A DNA stretch of 64,000 nucleotides from Nissolia schottii (Eukaryota; Streptophyta; Magnoliopsida; Fabales; Fabaceae), in the NCBI GenBank assembly GCA_003254905.1, contig QANU01070688.1:313726-377725 (forward strand), written 5' to 3'. Positions 37,014 through 48,300 of this stretch are shown here, piece by piece (positions within the stretch are counted from its first letter, which is position 1; each line of letters begins with the position of its first letter). The position numbers were made by a program, and so were the translations under genes. The notes under the pieces are model-generated. The model was not told the origin of the DNA. It was given only the letters and a program-made list of their open reading frames with translations, and made no database searches.

Positions 37014-39860
37014 TCAGACATAGCTATCAATGAGGGATTTCCTCATCTCATCCACAATGGCATTAGGCTGAGCTTCCCTCAGCTTGAAAACACTCTCAAT
37101 CACTGAGAGCTCTGTTGCTGTGGTATCCGAACCACAAAAAGCTGTCCAATCATTCACCGTCATGCCAGCAGCTATTACTTCACTGCCACGGTTCACGGTT
37201 CCGGCCACCAAAGGAACCTGAAGGAGTGTCGAGAGTTCATCCAAGTCCTCAATGGAGGTATGAGGGTGAACCTGCACCAAGTGTATGGGGTCATAAGGCA
37301 GTACAGGTATCTGAATTAGAAATTTCAAGAGAACATGTTCTGTACTTACCAAACCACCTCTGTTGGAGATGGCACAGTAACTGCCAACAAGAATGTTACC
37401 GGCAACAGTTTGCCTGAAAACTTCTACTCCAAGAACATCTGCAATCATCTCCTCGGTTTCCTGAACAAAAATCTTGCAGTGAATACTAGAGCATGCCAAG
37501 GATCATTTAAAATAATCCAGAAGATAACTGTCGGTTCCTTTTCTTTCTTTCAGAAAGAAGGCAGCGTGTTAATAATGACAATCCAAGTTATAAAATTCTT
37601 CAGGTCACAGATTATAGGATTGTTAAGTTACCTAGTTTTCCCATGCATGACAGCAAACTTTTCAATGTAAGCTTATATTCTTTTTAAGAATAAAGAATAT
37701 ATTTATGCTTTACATGAGTTGTCAAAGCACAAAAATTAAGGTGATCAGATTAAGAATGACAAGCAATGGATGTGTGTCACAATTTGTGCACTTCTTTATT
37801 CAGCATCATAAAATATGAGTGTCTATCGAAATCAATTTCCAATCCTAAGTAAGGATTAGAGGTTAACACAGAAAAGAAGAAGAAGCTGTAATATACAATA
37901 AGATTATTACCCTGTCAAGATCAGTGTGCGTGAGGGCCACATGGTCATTACATGCTATACAATTTCCAAGAGCGGACAATCTTTCTTCTATGCGCTGAAC
38001 AACAACTTGATCAGGTAAACTATTCCTCAAATGCTGAAGTTCTGCAGCAATAAACCATACCAAGAAGATCAAGTACCTTAAGTCAGTATAATATCATGGC
38101 TGGAGCAAAGTTCTATGCCACCAACAGATGAAACAATAGAAATGTCATATAAGAATGAAATACGACTGTAATATAATCATAATCCAAGACAGCCCACAAC
38201 TTAACAGTATTTTTGTACTAAAGCTGATAAATGAACTGATCAAACCCCACAAAAATGAAAAATAAATGTTGAAAGGCCGAGTGTGTTAATAAAGATCCTG
38301 CTTATAATTTGGTGACTTAATTGGTATTTTTGTTTAGTTTTTCACTTAAAAATTAAAATTATACAGCAGCCACAGAAGTGGTTCTTATCATATACACAAT
38401 TGTTGACCAACACATCACTGATAACAGCACTCAACATCTTCATTCAAATGCTGAGCAAAATTCCAAGAGTTCCTGCGGATATATGAAGTTTACTATAGAA
38501 ATGGGAACTAAAGATTTTAGAAACTGACTTAGATCTTGATTCTTCACTTAAAACTTCTCTTCATATTGTTGGAGTGGAGAAGGCATACGAGACCACACAA
38601 GGACATACCAATCTCAAAGACTACACCAATAACTTTTAATCACTCTCACCCCATTATAGAACATGAAAATATTTAGAATTGCAAATGAACCATTAATCAC
38701 TAACCAACAGAAACTCTAACTAAATGGCTTTCTTTTATTTTCTTTATTAAAAAAACAGAAAAGAAAATAACTCTTTTACTTAGGCGTTTCAACGTAGCTT
38801 TATCTAATGCACATGAAATATTATTTAAAAGTACAGTAGGAGTACTTCAGTGATCAAAGAATTTTAGGGCAATTTTTCTACTTTGAAGAGGGGGCACAGA
38901 CTATGCATAAATTTGAAATAGGATCAACATGTAACAAAATAATCAGAATCACCTTGGTCTGTGGTGTTATGGGGCAAGAGAAGCCCGTTCTTGTTTCCTG
39001 GCAGCAAATAGAAGGTTAGTTAATTAGGTGATAGCTCCAATAAACAAATAACAATCAATAGAAGACATGTCTTCCTTCTTTTACTCAAAGAAGCAAATTT
39101 GTTACAGCAGGAGAAATAAAGAGGATGGAGCCATCTTTAAGATTCTTGACATAGTCCAAGGTATGGATTGACACTCGTTTAAGATTTAAAAAGGTGAGAG
39201 AAAAACTTTACCAACACAAAGACGACCGATAATACGAGTTCCACTAATAGAGGTTTTGACCACAGGGATAACATCTGCTAACTCAGACTCAAACACACTA
39301 CATGAAACAACACATTGATTAAGAGATTCGTTACAGCAATTTCAACCCATTTGAATCCAAGTACAAAGAACTTGAATCCATTGGGGAATCTATTTTAACT
39401 AGTCCAAAGGAATGAAAACCTGTAAAAGTTTTCGGAACCGCCAATGGCAACCAAACAGTAGGCATTGGTAAGTTTTGAAAACACTCCAACTTCACAAGAA
39501 TTCTCAAACTGGAGTCCTGAAAGAAAATCAAATACAATTGGAAAAAATAGAAAAAGTATTTTCCACAAAAGAAGATGCTAGAGAAATATATGTTGATAAT
39601 TAGAGAGCATAACTAATACAACCAAATTGCTTAGAAAATAAAGACTTAAACACTACAACATTGCTATTGAACATATCAAAAGGTGTAGACACTTTGTCAC
39701 TTCTCTCACACACATCACAAGGCCCACCATGTCACATTAGTGAGCCCCATAATGTGTGTAAGAGAGGTGACAATGTATCTACACCTTTTGATTTGTTCAA
39801 ATAGCATTGTCGCTAAACACGATGGAGAATGTATATGTCTCATAACTTACTAGTTGCCAT
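37014..39860 (-). CDS. EIF6: Eukaryotic translation initiation factor 6 (eIF6)
   Basis: Exons, in minus-strand order: 39851-39860, 39420-39516, 39212-39297, 38953-38997, 37911-38041, 37350-37460 (inner edge could be off by one base), 37014-37271. They sum to 738 nt (245 aa), exactly the usual eIF6 length. eIF6 binds the 60S ribosomal subunit, keeps it from joining 40S early, and is needed for 60S maturation in the nucleolus. The sequence shows the family's repeated blocks: [76 protein letters not shown] and [15 protein letters not shown]. The first coding exon holds only MAT plus one base. All introns are GT-AG. The gene is divergent to MET1. Confidence 0.96.
39654..39812. mobile_element. hAT-type MITE in eIF6 intron 1
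   Basis: A near-palindromic 159-bp unit. Both halves contain a CAATGCTATT-like end, then ATCAAAAGGTGTAGA and CACACACAT. The flanks TTAAACAC (39646-39653) and CTAAACAC (39813-39820) match at 7 of 8, as for hAT. It lies wholly within the intron between coding exons 1 and 2. Confidence 0.78.
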
Positions 39861-40181
39861 GACAGAGATGTCAAAAATCTTTGACCCAAGCAGCCAACTT
39901 ACTATCTGCAACAATAGATGTCTAATTAGGAAAACAAAAAGAAAGGAACCATGATTCATATAGAAATCTAGCAATGATAACAATAAGCACCCAAATGTAA
40001 TGTAAATACTTATATGACAAACATCTTTTTAGTTCATTTTTCTTTTCGCCATTTCAATCTTTGCAACAAAGGGTGAGCCATGCCTTGTTGCTGCCCTCTA
40101 ACCTACAAGTCACTAGTTCAAATCTTGAAAATAGTCGCTCCATTTGTGAGGTAAGACTATCCATATTTATGAGTAAAAGTA

Positions 40182-40305
40182 TAATGACAATCCTTTGAGA
40201 TAACTTTAAGACAACTATACTCACATGTGAGTCCCACCATGATGGACCTCACACCTTTGTGAGTGTGGTGTCTCAAAGTTGTCCCAAATAGTTGTCATCC
40301 TATCA
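40182..40305. repeat. Small inverted-repeat MITE
   Basis: Left and right halves are inverted copies, with TATAATGACAAT and ACTTTAAGACAAC on the left and their counterparts on the right. A centre of the type GTCCCACCATGATGGACC separates them. A related piece lies at about 63215-63305. No TSD was resolved, partly because the poly-C tract and gap begin right after it. Confidence 0.6.
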
Positions 40306-40321
40306 TTCCCCCCCCCCCCCC

Positions 40322-40792
40322 NNNNNNNNNNNNNNNNNNNNNNNNNNNNNNNNNNNNNNNNNNNNNNNNNNNNNNNNNNNNNNNNNNNNNNNNNNNNNNN
40401 NNNNNNNNNNNNNNNNNNNNNNNNNNNNNNNNNNNNNNNNNNNNNNNNNNNNNNNNNNNNNNNNNNNNNNNNNNNNNNNNNNNNNNNNNNNNNNNNNNNN
40501 NNNNNNNNNNNNNNNNNNNNNNNNNNNNNNNNNNNNNNNNNNNNNNNNNNNNNNNNNNNNNNNNNNNNNNNNNNNNNNNNNNNNNNNNNNNNNNNNNNNN
40601 NNNNNNNNNNNNNNNNNNNNNNNNNNNNNNNNNNNNNNNNNNNNNNNNNNNNNNNNNNNNNNNNNNNNNNNNNNNNNNNNNNNNNNNNNNNNNNNNNNNN
40701 NNNNNNNNNNNNNNNNNNNNNNNNNNNNNNNNNNNNNNNNNNNNNNNNNNNNNNNNNNNNNNNNNNNNNNNNNNNNNNNNNNNNNNNNNNNN
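40322..40792. other. Assembly gap (471 N)
   Basis: A run of N is flanked on the left by about 16 C and on the right by 12 A. It lies in the predicted leader intron of eIF6. The content is unknown and the gap size may be an estimate. Confidence 0.99.
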
Positions 40793-40900
40793 AAAAAAAA
40801 AAAACAGAATATGTGGCGTATTCGTTACCTGGACACAGGAGGAGGAAGGCGGCGGAGGAACAAATGAAAGGTAGGGCACCGAACCGATCCTATTTGATAT

Positions 40901-42446
40901 TTCAATTTTCAATGTGATATGAACACGTTCAATGGTTGCGGCTAGATATTTGCAAACTAGTTATATTTATATATGAAATATATGATTTAAAAATATAAAA
41001 AAATAAAATGTGTGTATGATAATTTTTCCTTGTTGAACAAGTAGAGTGTAGGTCCCAAAATCAAATTGACTCGTTGAGTGCTGACCAAGTACACTGTCGA
41101 CTGTGAGCCCAAATCAATTGACCATTTGTATTCTTGTCTCATGACATTTATCCCGTGTGAGTGATTAGTATGATAATTAAATGGATAATTATATTTACAA
41201 AAGTGTATAGTTGATGGGTACATTGTGGATGAAGTTTATAATAAATTCTACATTTTTTTATTGAAGTTATTTTAAGATTATTTGTTTTAAATGTCACTAT
41301 AATATTATTTTTTTTTATCATGAGATTAGTATTTACGTAAAACCTTCTTTTTTTTTTTTTAGGCAATGAGCTCTACCTCACTTGAAATTAATATCATTTT
41401 TTTTTTAAGATGTCTTGTGTTTGAGCATCTTCCTTGTAACAAGAAAATATATTTTTTTTAACAACTCTCATTAATTTTTTCATTTTTAGGGTTTGAACTT
41501 GAGGCATTTAGTTAAAGGATTGAAACACCTACAACTTGTTAACCCTATTCCTACTTATCTTTCAAACATATTTTATTTTATTAAACAAAGATAAATTGTA
41601 TAATAAATAATAAAAGAGTTTAATTGTTATGCGATACCATTGTAAAGTCTTTTTTTTTTTACACAGTGTTAATGAATTAAATGTTGTCATATAAGTAAAA
41701 GGTGTTGACTCTCTCACTCATTACTTAAAAAGTTGTGTATATAAAATAATATGATTAGATGAAATTATAAAATTAGTTCATAGCAATTAAACTCATAATA
41801 AAAATATTAAATAAATCAATATATAATATAGTAATAAATAAATAAATATTTAATTAATTAACAAAATACAGTTTTAATAATCTTTAGTAATAAATCTATG
41901 TTTTAAATAAATAATATTTAATATACAAATTAAGTATTTGGTACTATAAAAATTATTAATGCATTTTCGTTGAATAAAAAATAAAAAATATTAATTACTA
42001 AAATAGTTAATATTATTTAATGTACATATAATTATAAATAATAAAAATTTGTAATTAAATTTAATTTTAAGTTTAAATAATTACGAGAAATTATTTTTTT
42101 TTGCAAACTAAAATTGTAAATTGTAAAAATTAGGGAATCTTAATAATATGTAGAATATAAATTGAAGTAAAAAATTCCTATAATTTTTCACTGATCTTTT
42201 TTAAAAAAATATAAATTTTAAAAAACTATTTAAATTCGAATAAGGTTGGAGTAACCCAAAACATGGTCCAAATTCGACATAAAAAAAGACACCAAATCAA
42301 AATAAATAACTTAAACAATTATAAAAAAAAAAACTCAAACTCAATAAGCTTTAGGGTTTAGGGTTTAGGATCGGATGCGAGTGGTGCATTTTTCGTGATG
42401 GCCGTCTTCCCTTTTGGTCAAAGCAAAGGATATAATTATGACTAAT
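40901..42446. other. AT-rich intergenic DNA between eIF6 and MET1
   Basis: No open frame of note. The first few hundred bases should be the eIF6 promoter (minus strand). A short telomere-like repeat is at 42350-42369. Confidence 0.5.
42350..42369 (+). repeat. Interstitial telomere-type repeat (TTTAGGG)n
   Basis: 2.9 units of TTTAGGG. Read the other way it contains AAACCCTA teloboxes, which in plants occur in promoters of translation and cell-cycle genes. Here it is about 1.4 kb from either transcription start. Confidence 0.75.
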
Positions 42447-42454
42447 ACTATATG

Positions 42455-43314
42455 CATAGTTATCAAAATCGCGAGTTAACTCGTAAACTCGTACGAGTTT
42501 ACGAGTTTAGGTAATAAAATCGAGCTAACTCGCATGTAAACTCGTTTCTGGGTAAAACCGGGTAAACTCGTATACGATCGGGTAAAATCGGGTAAACTCG
42601 TACGAGTTTACCACAGGCAGTTTTTTTTTTTTTAAATTTACAGCTACGCATGCAATCGTGCTCCGTAGTGCCATCGTATGTATTTTATCATTTTCTCAGA
42701 AATCTTTTCCACTAGGGTGCGTGACCTCTGCATCGCTATCTGTACTTTAGTGTTTTGGATTAGAGGCATCTTCGTCACATACTCAGTACTATGTGACTCA
42801 TTGGTATCTTCAGTATTTATGTTGTTGTGTGTATCATCTTCTGGATATTTATGTTCTTGAAGGTTCCAAAAACAAAGGGCATGTCCCTCGAACTCATCAC
42901 CGAATTCTTTCTTGTCTGCTCGAAGCAGACTACTTTGATAAAAAAATAAGTGACATTGTTCTTTATATAAATTTGTTATGTTGATTGCTTAATACACCAT
43001 CTCTCTGTTGTGTTGATAGATTTTACTTTCATTAAGTTTATGTGGAGGAGAATATGTTCTTGTTCAAACATATGTATTATGTATTATCTATGAATTGAAC
43101 TTAAAACTCATATATTTCATCTTCATTAGTGCTTTGTTATGGAGTTAAAAGTATTTATGAATTTCAAGTTTTATTAAATATATTTTTATATCATAATAAT
43201 TTTTAAAAATATTTTTTAATAGTTTTTTAATAATAGGTAAACTCGTACGGGTTTACGATCCGAGTTTACGGAGGCTCCACGAGTTTACTTAAACTCGCGA
43301 GTTTGATAACCATA
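42455..43314. mobile_element. hAT-type element with palindromic CpG-rich subterminal repeats
   Basis: This 860-bp element is flanked by a perfect 8-bp duplication ACTATATG (42447-42454 and 43315-43322). The ends CATAGTTATCAAAATCGCGAG and the inverted TATGGTTATCAAACTCGCGAG differ at three positions. Inside each end are several copies of the palindrome-like AAACTCGTACGAGTTTAC and GGGTAAA words. No transposase was seen, and the interior has only short frames. It ends about 380 bp upstream of the MET1 TATA box. Confidence 0.88.
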
Positions 43315-43478
43315 ACTATATGTCCGATGAAAAAATAAAAAACAGAAAAGATATATAGACAGTTTTTCTTGTTAAAGAATGACAGAGAATAAAATAGTGG
43401 AGCCTTCACATGCAATGCAATGCAAAGAAGCCTTTCAGTTGCAGTTACAGTCAGTTAGAGAGTGAGAGAGCAAAGAGC

Positions 43479-43486
43479 GCGCCAAA
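43479..43486 (-). promoter_or_regulatory. E2F-type binding site upstream of MET1
   Basis: GCGCCAAA, inside GAGCGCGCCAAAAAAC, is the reverse complement of TTTGGCGC, a perfect match to the E2F consensus TTTSSCGC. It sits about 210 bp upstream of the TATA box. MET1 is known in Arabidopsis to be under RBR/E2F control, which makes a functional role plausible. Confidence 0.65.
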
Positions 43487-43691
43487 AAACAAGCTTCAAA
43501 AGTGTGCTACAGAAGAAAGAGCTCAAGAACAAGAACAAGACTCAGCGTTCATTTTCCTTTCCCCTCTTTCACGCCAGAAATTAAGGAAGGTAAAGGCAAC
43601 TTTATCACAAGTCTTTTTTGTTTCTTCTGCTTCTTCACTTTGGATTCTTCTTTGCCCACTGTAATTGCTTCTTCTCCTTCGGAAAACCACT

Positions 43692-43701
43692 CATATAAAT
43701 A
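43692..43701 (+). promoter_or_regulatory. MET1 TATA box
   Basis: CATATAAATA is followed about 25-35 bases later by a pyrimidine-rich start region (TTCTTTCTTTCTTCATC). This gives a predicted transcription start near 43725. Confidence 0.6.
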
Positions 43702-43724
43702 CCCTTTTCGCCCCCCTTCTTTCT

Positions 43725-45332
43725 TTCTTCATCATTACCATAATGCTCCACTCTCATTTCTTCTGAATATTGTTTTCTGCTCTTCTTCTTCAGGTACATT
43801 GAAGAGTTCTCTGTTTTATTTGTCCCTCTTTTTTTATTATGTTGTTTGGTTACGCTTTTGCTTAGTCTTCGTTTTCTCGTGCGTTTTGTGCTTTTTTTTT
43901 TTTTAGGGATTTTGCTTTTGTAGTGTTGCTGTGACTATCTCAGTCAGCATGTTGTTCTTTGGTGCTAAGTTACGATTTGAAGATAAAGTTTAAACCTGGG
44001 AAGCTTTTTAATCATTTTCTGCTTGGTAGATTTGTGTTGAGTTCTCTTCCCCCACTTCTTTCCTCTTCTTGCTCTTGTTTATGATGCATGTCATGTCCTC
44101 TATGTGATGATCACGAAATCGTTTAACTTGCATGATGTTTTGTTCCCATGATTGCTGCTGCTTGTGCTTATTTATGTATCTTTGTGAGAGAATGCCGTTG
44201 TTTCAATTGTGATTTTTGCACTTGTTGGCATTGGATTAGGGTTTGGTTTGCCTTTTCAAAGAGACAGTGAATGACCAAAAAGTAGTTCATTGCTCTGGTT
44301 TAATTCTTTAAAAGCTCAAACACCACCATCCTTTGGTGTGTACAAAAATCTTAAAGGCTTGCACCAACGGTAGAAGTTTCCAGGCGCCATTACAGAATTT
44401 TATATCTGCAATGATGGATTTGTTAAAGAAATGCATGTTATGATGAAAAATGAAAAATAGATTCTATGCTGACCATTTTAAAAGGAAAATGTAATATGGA
44501 AACAAAGGAAATCTTTTGGAAATCTCTTTTGATGAATGCATACCATAAGTTGAATAAGCATTGCATTTTTGATTATCTGAGCCAGCACGGTTGGATGTTT
44601 CTCAATTAGCGGCCATGCTTATTAAGATAACTGAACTGGCGTTACTATAATATTTTAATGGCTTGCGTCTTTGTTTTTCCTCTGCTGTCTATGTCCTTCT
44701 ATTACTCATTTTCTGTTCTATCCTTTTAGCCTTTGAATCTATTCATGTATTGATCTAATGTAAGTATTTTTTATTTTGGTACGTGATAAAAAATTTAAGG
44801 TGAGTTTCTTACTCAGTGTGTGATGTGTAGGCTCTTTCATTTGCTTGCTCCCTATACTTATGTGTTTTAATAGTTTGCTCAACATGTGTGATATTCCTGT
44901 CTTCTTTTTTCATTCTATTCCACTCGGAGAGTGGATGCTTAATTGGCTGTTTGTTTTGCATTCTTCTCAATGGAAATGCATCTTGGAGTTCTTGTATGAA
45001 AAATATTAGAGTCAGAATTTTTGCCGGAATTTATTTATCAAAATGATGTGGCCTGCTTATTGTTTCTTGGATGAGTTAGTGGATCATACTACTTTGTTAC
45101 ATCCAACAATCAACCCATTATTGTATATGCATGTTGGCATCAGGAAAAATAAAAAACAAACAGGCCAAATGATATGATGTTAGTAAATCTTCTTTATTTC
45201 AGTCTCACGACTGTCTCAGTTGCTTTGTGACCATTATACTACGTATATAACTTTGCATGTTCTCTTCTTTTCCCAGTAACCATCAAAAGAGGCAGTGAGA
45301 GATCTGCAGATCCTTAGATTGAAGAGGTTGTT
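43725..45332 (+). other. MET1 5' UTR with a 1.5-kb leader intron
   Basis: A leader exon would run from about 43725 to 43793 (CTTCTTCAG then GTACATTG). An acceptor TTTTCCCAG ends at 45276, 56 bases before the ATG at 45333. The predicted intron is 43794-45276. It is pyrimidine-rich near the donor, as usual for plant leader introns that boost expression. No gene is seen inside. Confidence 0.55.
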
Positions 45333-48300
45333 ATGGCAGGAGATAAACAAAAGAAGCGAAGTTTGTCAAAGAAAGGTGAGCAGCCCTCCAATACTCGCAA
45401 AATGCCAAAACGAGCTGCAGCATGTAAAGAGTTAAAGGAGAAATCCATTTCCATATCTGAGAAGTCTTCTCATATCGAAATGAAGAAGGAACATGTTGTA
45501 GATGAAGAAATTTTGGCTGTTCGCCTGACTTCTGGACAGGATGATGGTCGTCCAAATAGAAGACTCACGGACTTCATTCTTCACAATGAAAGTGGTAAAG
45601 GACAGCCTCTTGAGATGCTGGAAGTCAGTGATTTGTTTATTTCTGGAGCGATATTGCCTCTTGAAGGAAGTACTGACAAGAAAAATGAGAAATGTGTTAG
45701 ATGTGAAGGCTTTGGACGCATCGAATCATGGAATATATCTGGTTATGAAGAAGGCTCTCCTGTAATTTGGCTTTCTACTGAAATCGCTGATTATGAATGC
45801 TTTAAACCGGCTAATAATTACAGGAGGTTTTATCTTCATTTCTTTGAAAAGGCCCGTGCATGCATAGAAGTCTACAAAAAACTTGTCAAATCATTTGGTG
45901 GGGACCCTGATATAAGCCTTGACGAGTTACTTGCTGGCATTGCAAGGTCTATGAGTGGTAGCAAGTGCTTTTCTGGAGCAACATCTGTCAAGGACTTCAT
46001 CATTGCTCAGGGTGAGTTTATTCATAAGCAGTTGATAGGTTTAGATGTGTCATCCACGAAAAATGACAGGATGTTTGAAGATATTCCTGTTCTTGCTACT
46101 CTTAGAGATGAGAGTAAGAAACATAGAAACAATGCAATGCCTTCGAAGGAGAGTTTAAGGATTGATATTGGAACTGCAGAAGAAGAGAATAATAATCAGT
46201 TGATTTCTGTGACTACAGAAGAGGAGGGAGAGGATGCAAAGTTAGCTAGGCTGTTGCAGGAAGAAGAGAATTGGAAATCTATGAAGCAGAAGAAAAGCCA
46301 CAGATCACCTGCTGGACCAAACAAATACTATATCAAGATTAATGAAGATGAGATTGCCAATGATTACCCTCTTCCTGCTTACTATAAAACTTCCTTACAA
46401 GAAACAGATGAATACATACTCTTTGACATTGAAGATGATGTGTATAACACTGGAGATCTTCCTAGAAATATGCTGCATAATTGGTCTTTATACAACTTAG
46501 ATGCTAGGTTGATTTCCCTGGAACTTCTTCCTATGAAACCTTGTTCAGAGATTGATGTTACCATATTTGGATCAGGAATAATGACAGAAGATGATGGTAG
46601 TGGATTCCACTTGGATACTGATGCTAGTCAAACTTCTTCCTCTGGTTCAGGAGAACAGCTTGCTGATGGAATTCCAATTTATCTCAGTGCAATAAAGGAA
46701 TGGATGATTGAATTTGGATCATCTATGATTTTCATATCTATCCGAACAGACATGGCTTGGTATGGTGCTTCTTGTTTGAAATAAATGCTATTTGTATTTA
46801 ATATGGTTCTTTGCTTTCGAATGAGATACTAAATATTTCTTTATTTTATTGAATAAGAGGAATGTTGCCTGTAGTGCTTATAAAAATACTATTTAGGGTG
46901 TCTTTGGCATCGGGATAAAAATGAAGGGAAACTTCTCATGGATTAGGCTTAAGTTAAGCCTAATCCATGAGAAGTTTCCCTCCATCTTTATCCCAATACT
47001 AAACACACCTTTGAAGTGAACAAAACAAAAAAATTTATACTGAATTAACTCAAATAATCTTCTCTCCTGATATGGATATCAGTAAGATATTATCATTATC
47101 AACATAACTTGTACAGAAACTTGCGTAAGATCACTCAAGAACAAAAAGAAAATACAAGATAGCCTTCAAAATTCGAGAGATTGGTCTATCCTTCCATTCA
47201 CTTCTTTCTCACCTTTTCTTCTCCTCTCACTGATTTCTCCCTATGCCAGCTCTCTCTCCATTCCGTGCCCCTTTCACATATGCAGGCAGTTATTTAAGTT
47301 ACATTGCTTTCCATGCCTACTTAATGTACAAAATACAGATCTAGTAACTCCTTTACTCCCCCTCCTTATACCATTGTAAGTGGAGCCTACCTAATATATA
47401 TTTCTTTTTTGAACTTATGTATCAAACTATAAAGCTGATCTCCACTAAGATTAGGTGTTATTACGCATGACACCACTTAATTTGTCATGCCTTTAGTGAC
47501 CCTCCCACAGGGGTACTCAGTGAAATGATTACAGGATTAGCTCAATGTCATTTTCGCAAAGTATATGGGTATCATGTGTAATATTCCACAGGGGAGGTTA
47601 GTGTAAGCTTTTGCTAATCATGACATTTGTGTAATGTCATCTAGTCTCAGGGGAGGTAAGGGTAAATTACCCAACTGCAAACACAACTCATTTGCAAACA
47701 GAACTGTTGCAAGTAAATTGGGTTATCTTTCTAGTATGAAATGGAATGCCAAATAAGTGAAACATTCATAAATATTTTACCAGGCTATATGTCAATAACG
47801 ACTGACAGCGATCAATCTTCATTCCTTTCAGGTATAGACTTGGCAAGCCGTCAAAGCAGTATGCTCCTTGGTATGAAACAATAGTGAAAACTGCAAGGCT
47901 TGCTGTTAGCATTATCACCATGTTAAAGGAGCAGAGTAGAGTGTCAAAACTCTCTTTTGGAGATGTCATCAAGAAACTATCTTTGTATAGTCAAAACCAT
48001 CACTCATACATTTCATCAAATTCAACGGTTGTTGAGAGATATGTTGTTGTCCATGGACAGATAATTCTACAACTTTTTGCAGAATTTCCTGATGAAAAGA
48101 TCAAAAAGTGTGCATTTGTGACTGGTCTTGCAAAACAAATGGAAGAGCGACACCACACTAAATGGTTAGTGAAGAAGAATAAAGTTGTACCAAAGAGTGA
48201 ACCAAATTTGAATCCTAGGGCAGCAATGGCTCCTCCGGTGTCCAGTAGGAAAGCCATGCAAGCTACAACAACTAGGCTGATCAACAGAATATGGGGAGAG

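Larger units (their letters stand above)
39861..40900 (-). other. eIF6 5' UTR with gap-containing leader intron
   Basis: Upstream of the ATG on the minus strand, a leader segment (39861-39905) is preceded by an acceptor (TTGTTGCAG). A good donor, TGTCCAG then GTAACG, sits at about 40832, downstream of a CT-rich leader at about 40833-40890. The predicted leader intron (about 39906-40832) contains the 471-bp gap and a MITE. Transcription would start at or beyond 40890. This is inferred from splice signals only. Confidence 0.55.

Noticed and set aside
37335..37670. 111-codon plus-strand frame opposite eIF6
   Set aside because: It is antisense to eIF6 exons, which are supported by family identity and splice phases.
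40263..40917. Long open frames across 40263-40917 on both strands
   Set aside because: They exist only because the N run is read as open codons. The real flanks code for nothing.
43410..43906. Open frames of 84 and 134 codons in the MET1 upstream region
   Set aside because: They fall in the CT-rich promoter and leader, with no protein family similarity. The MET1 frame starts at 45333.
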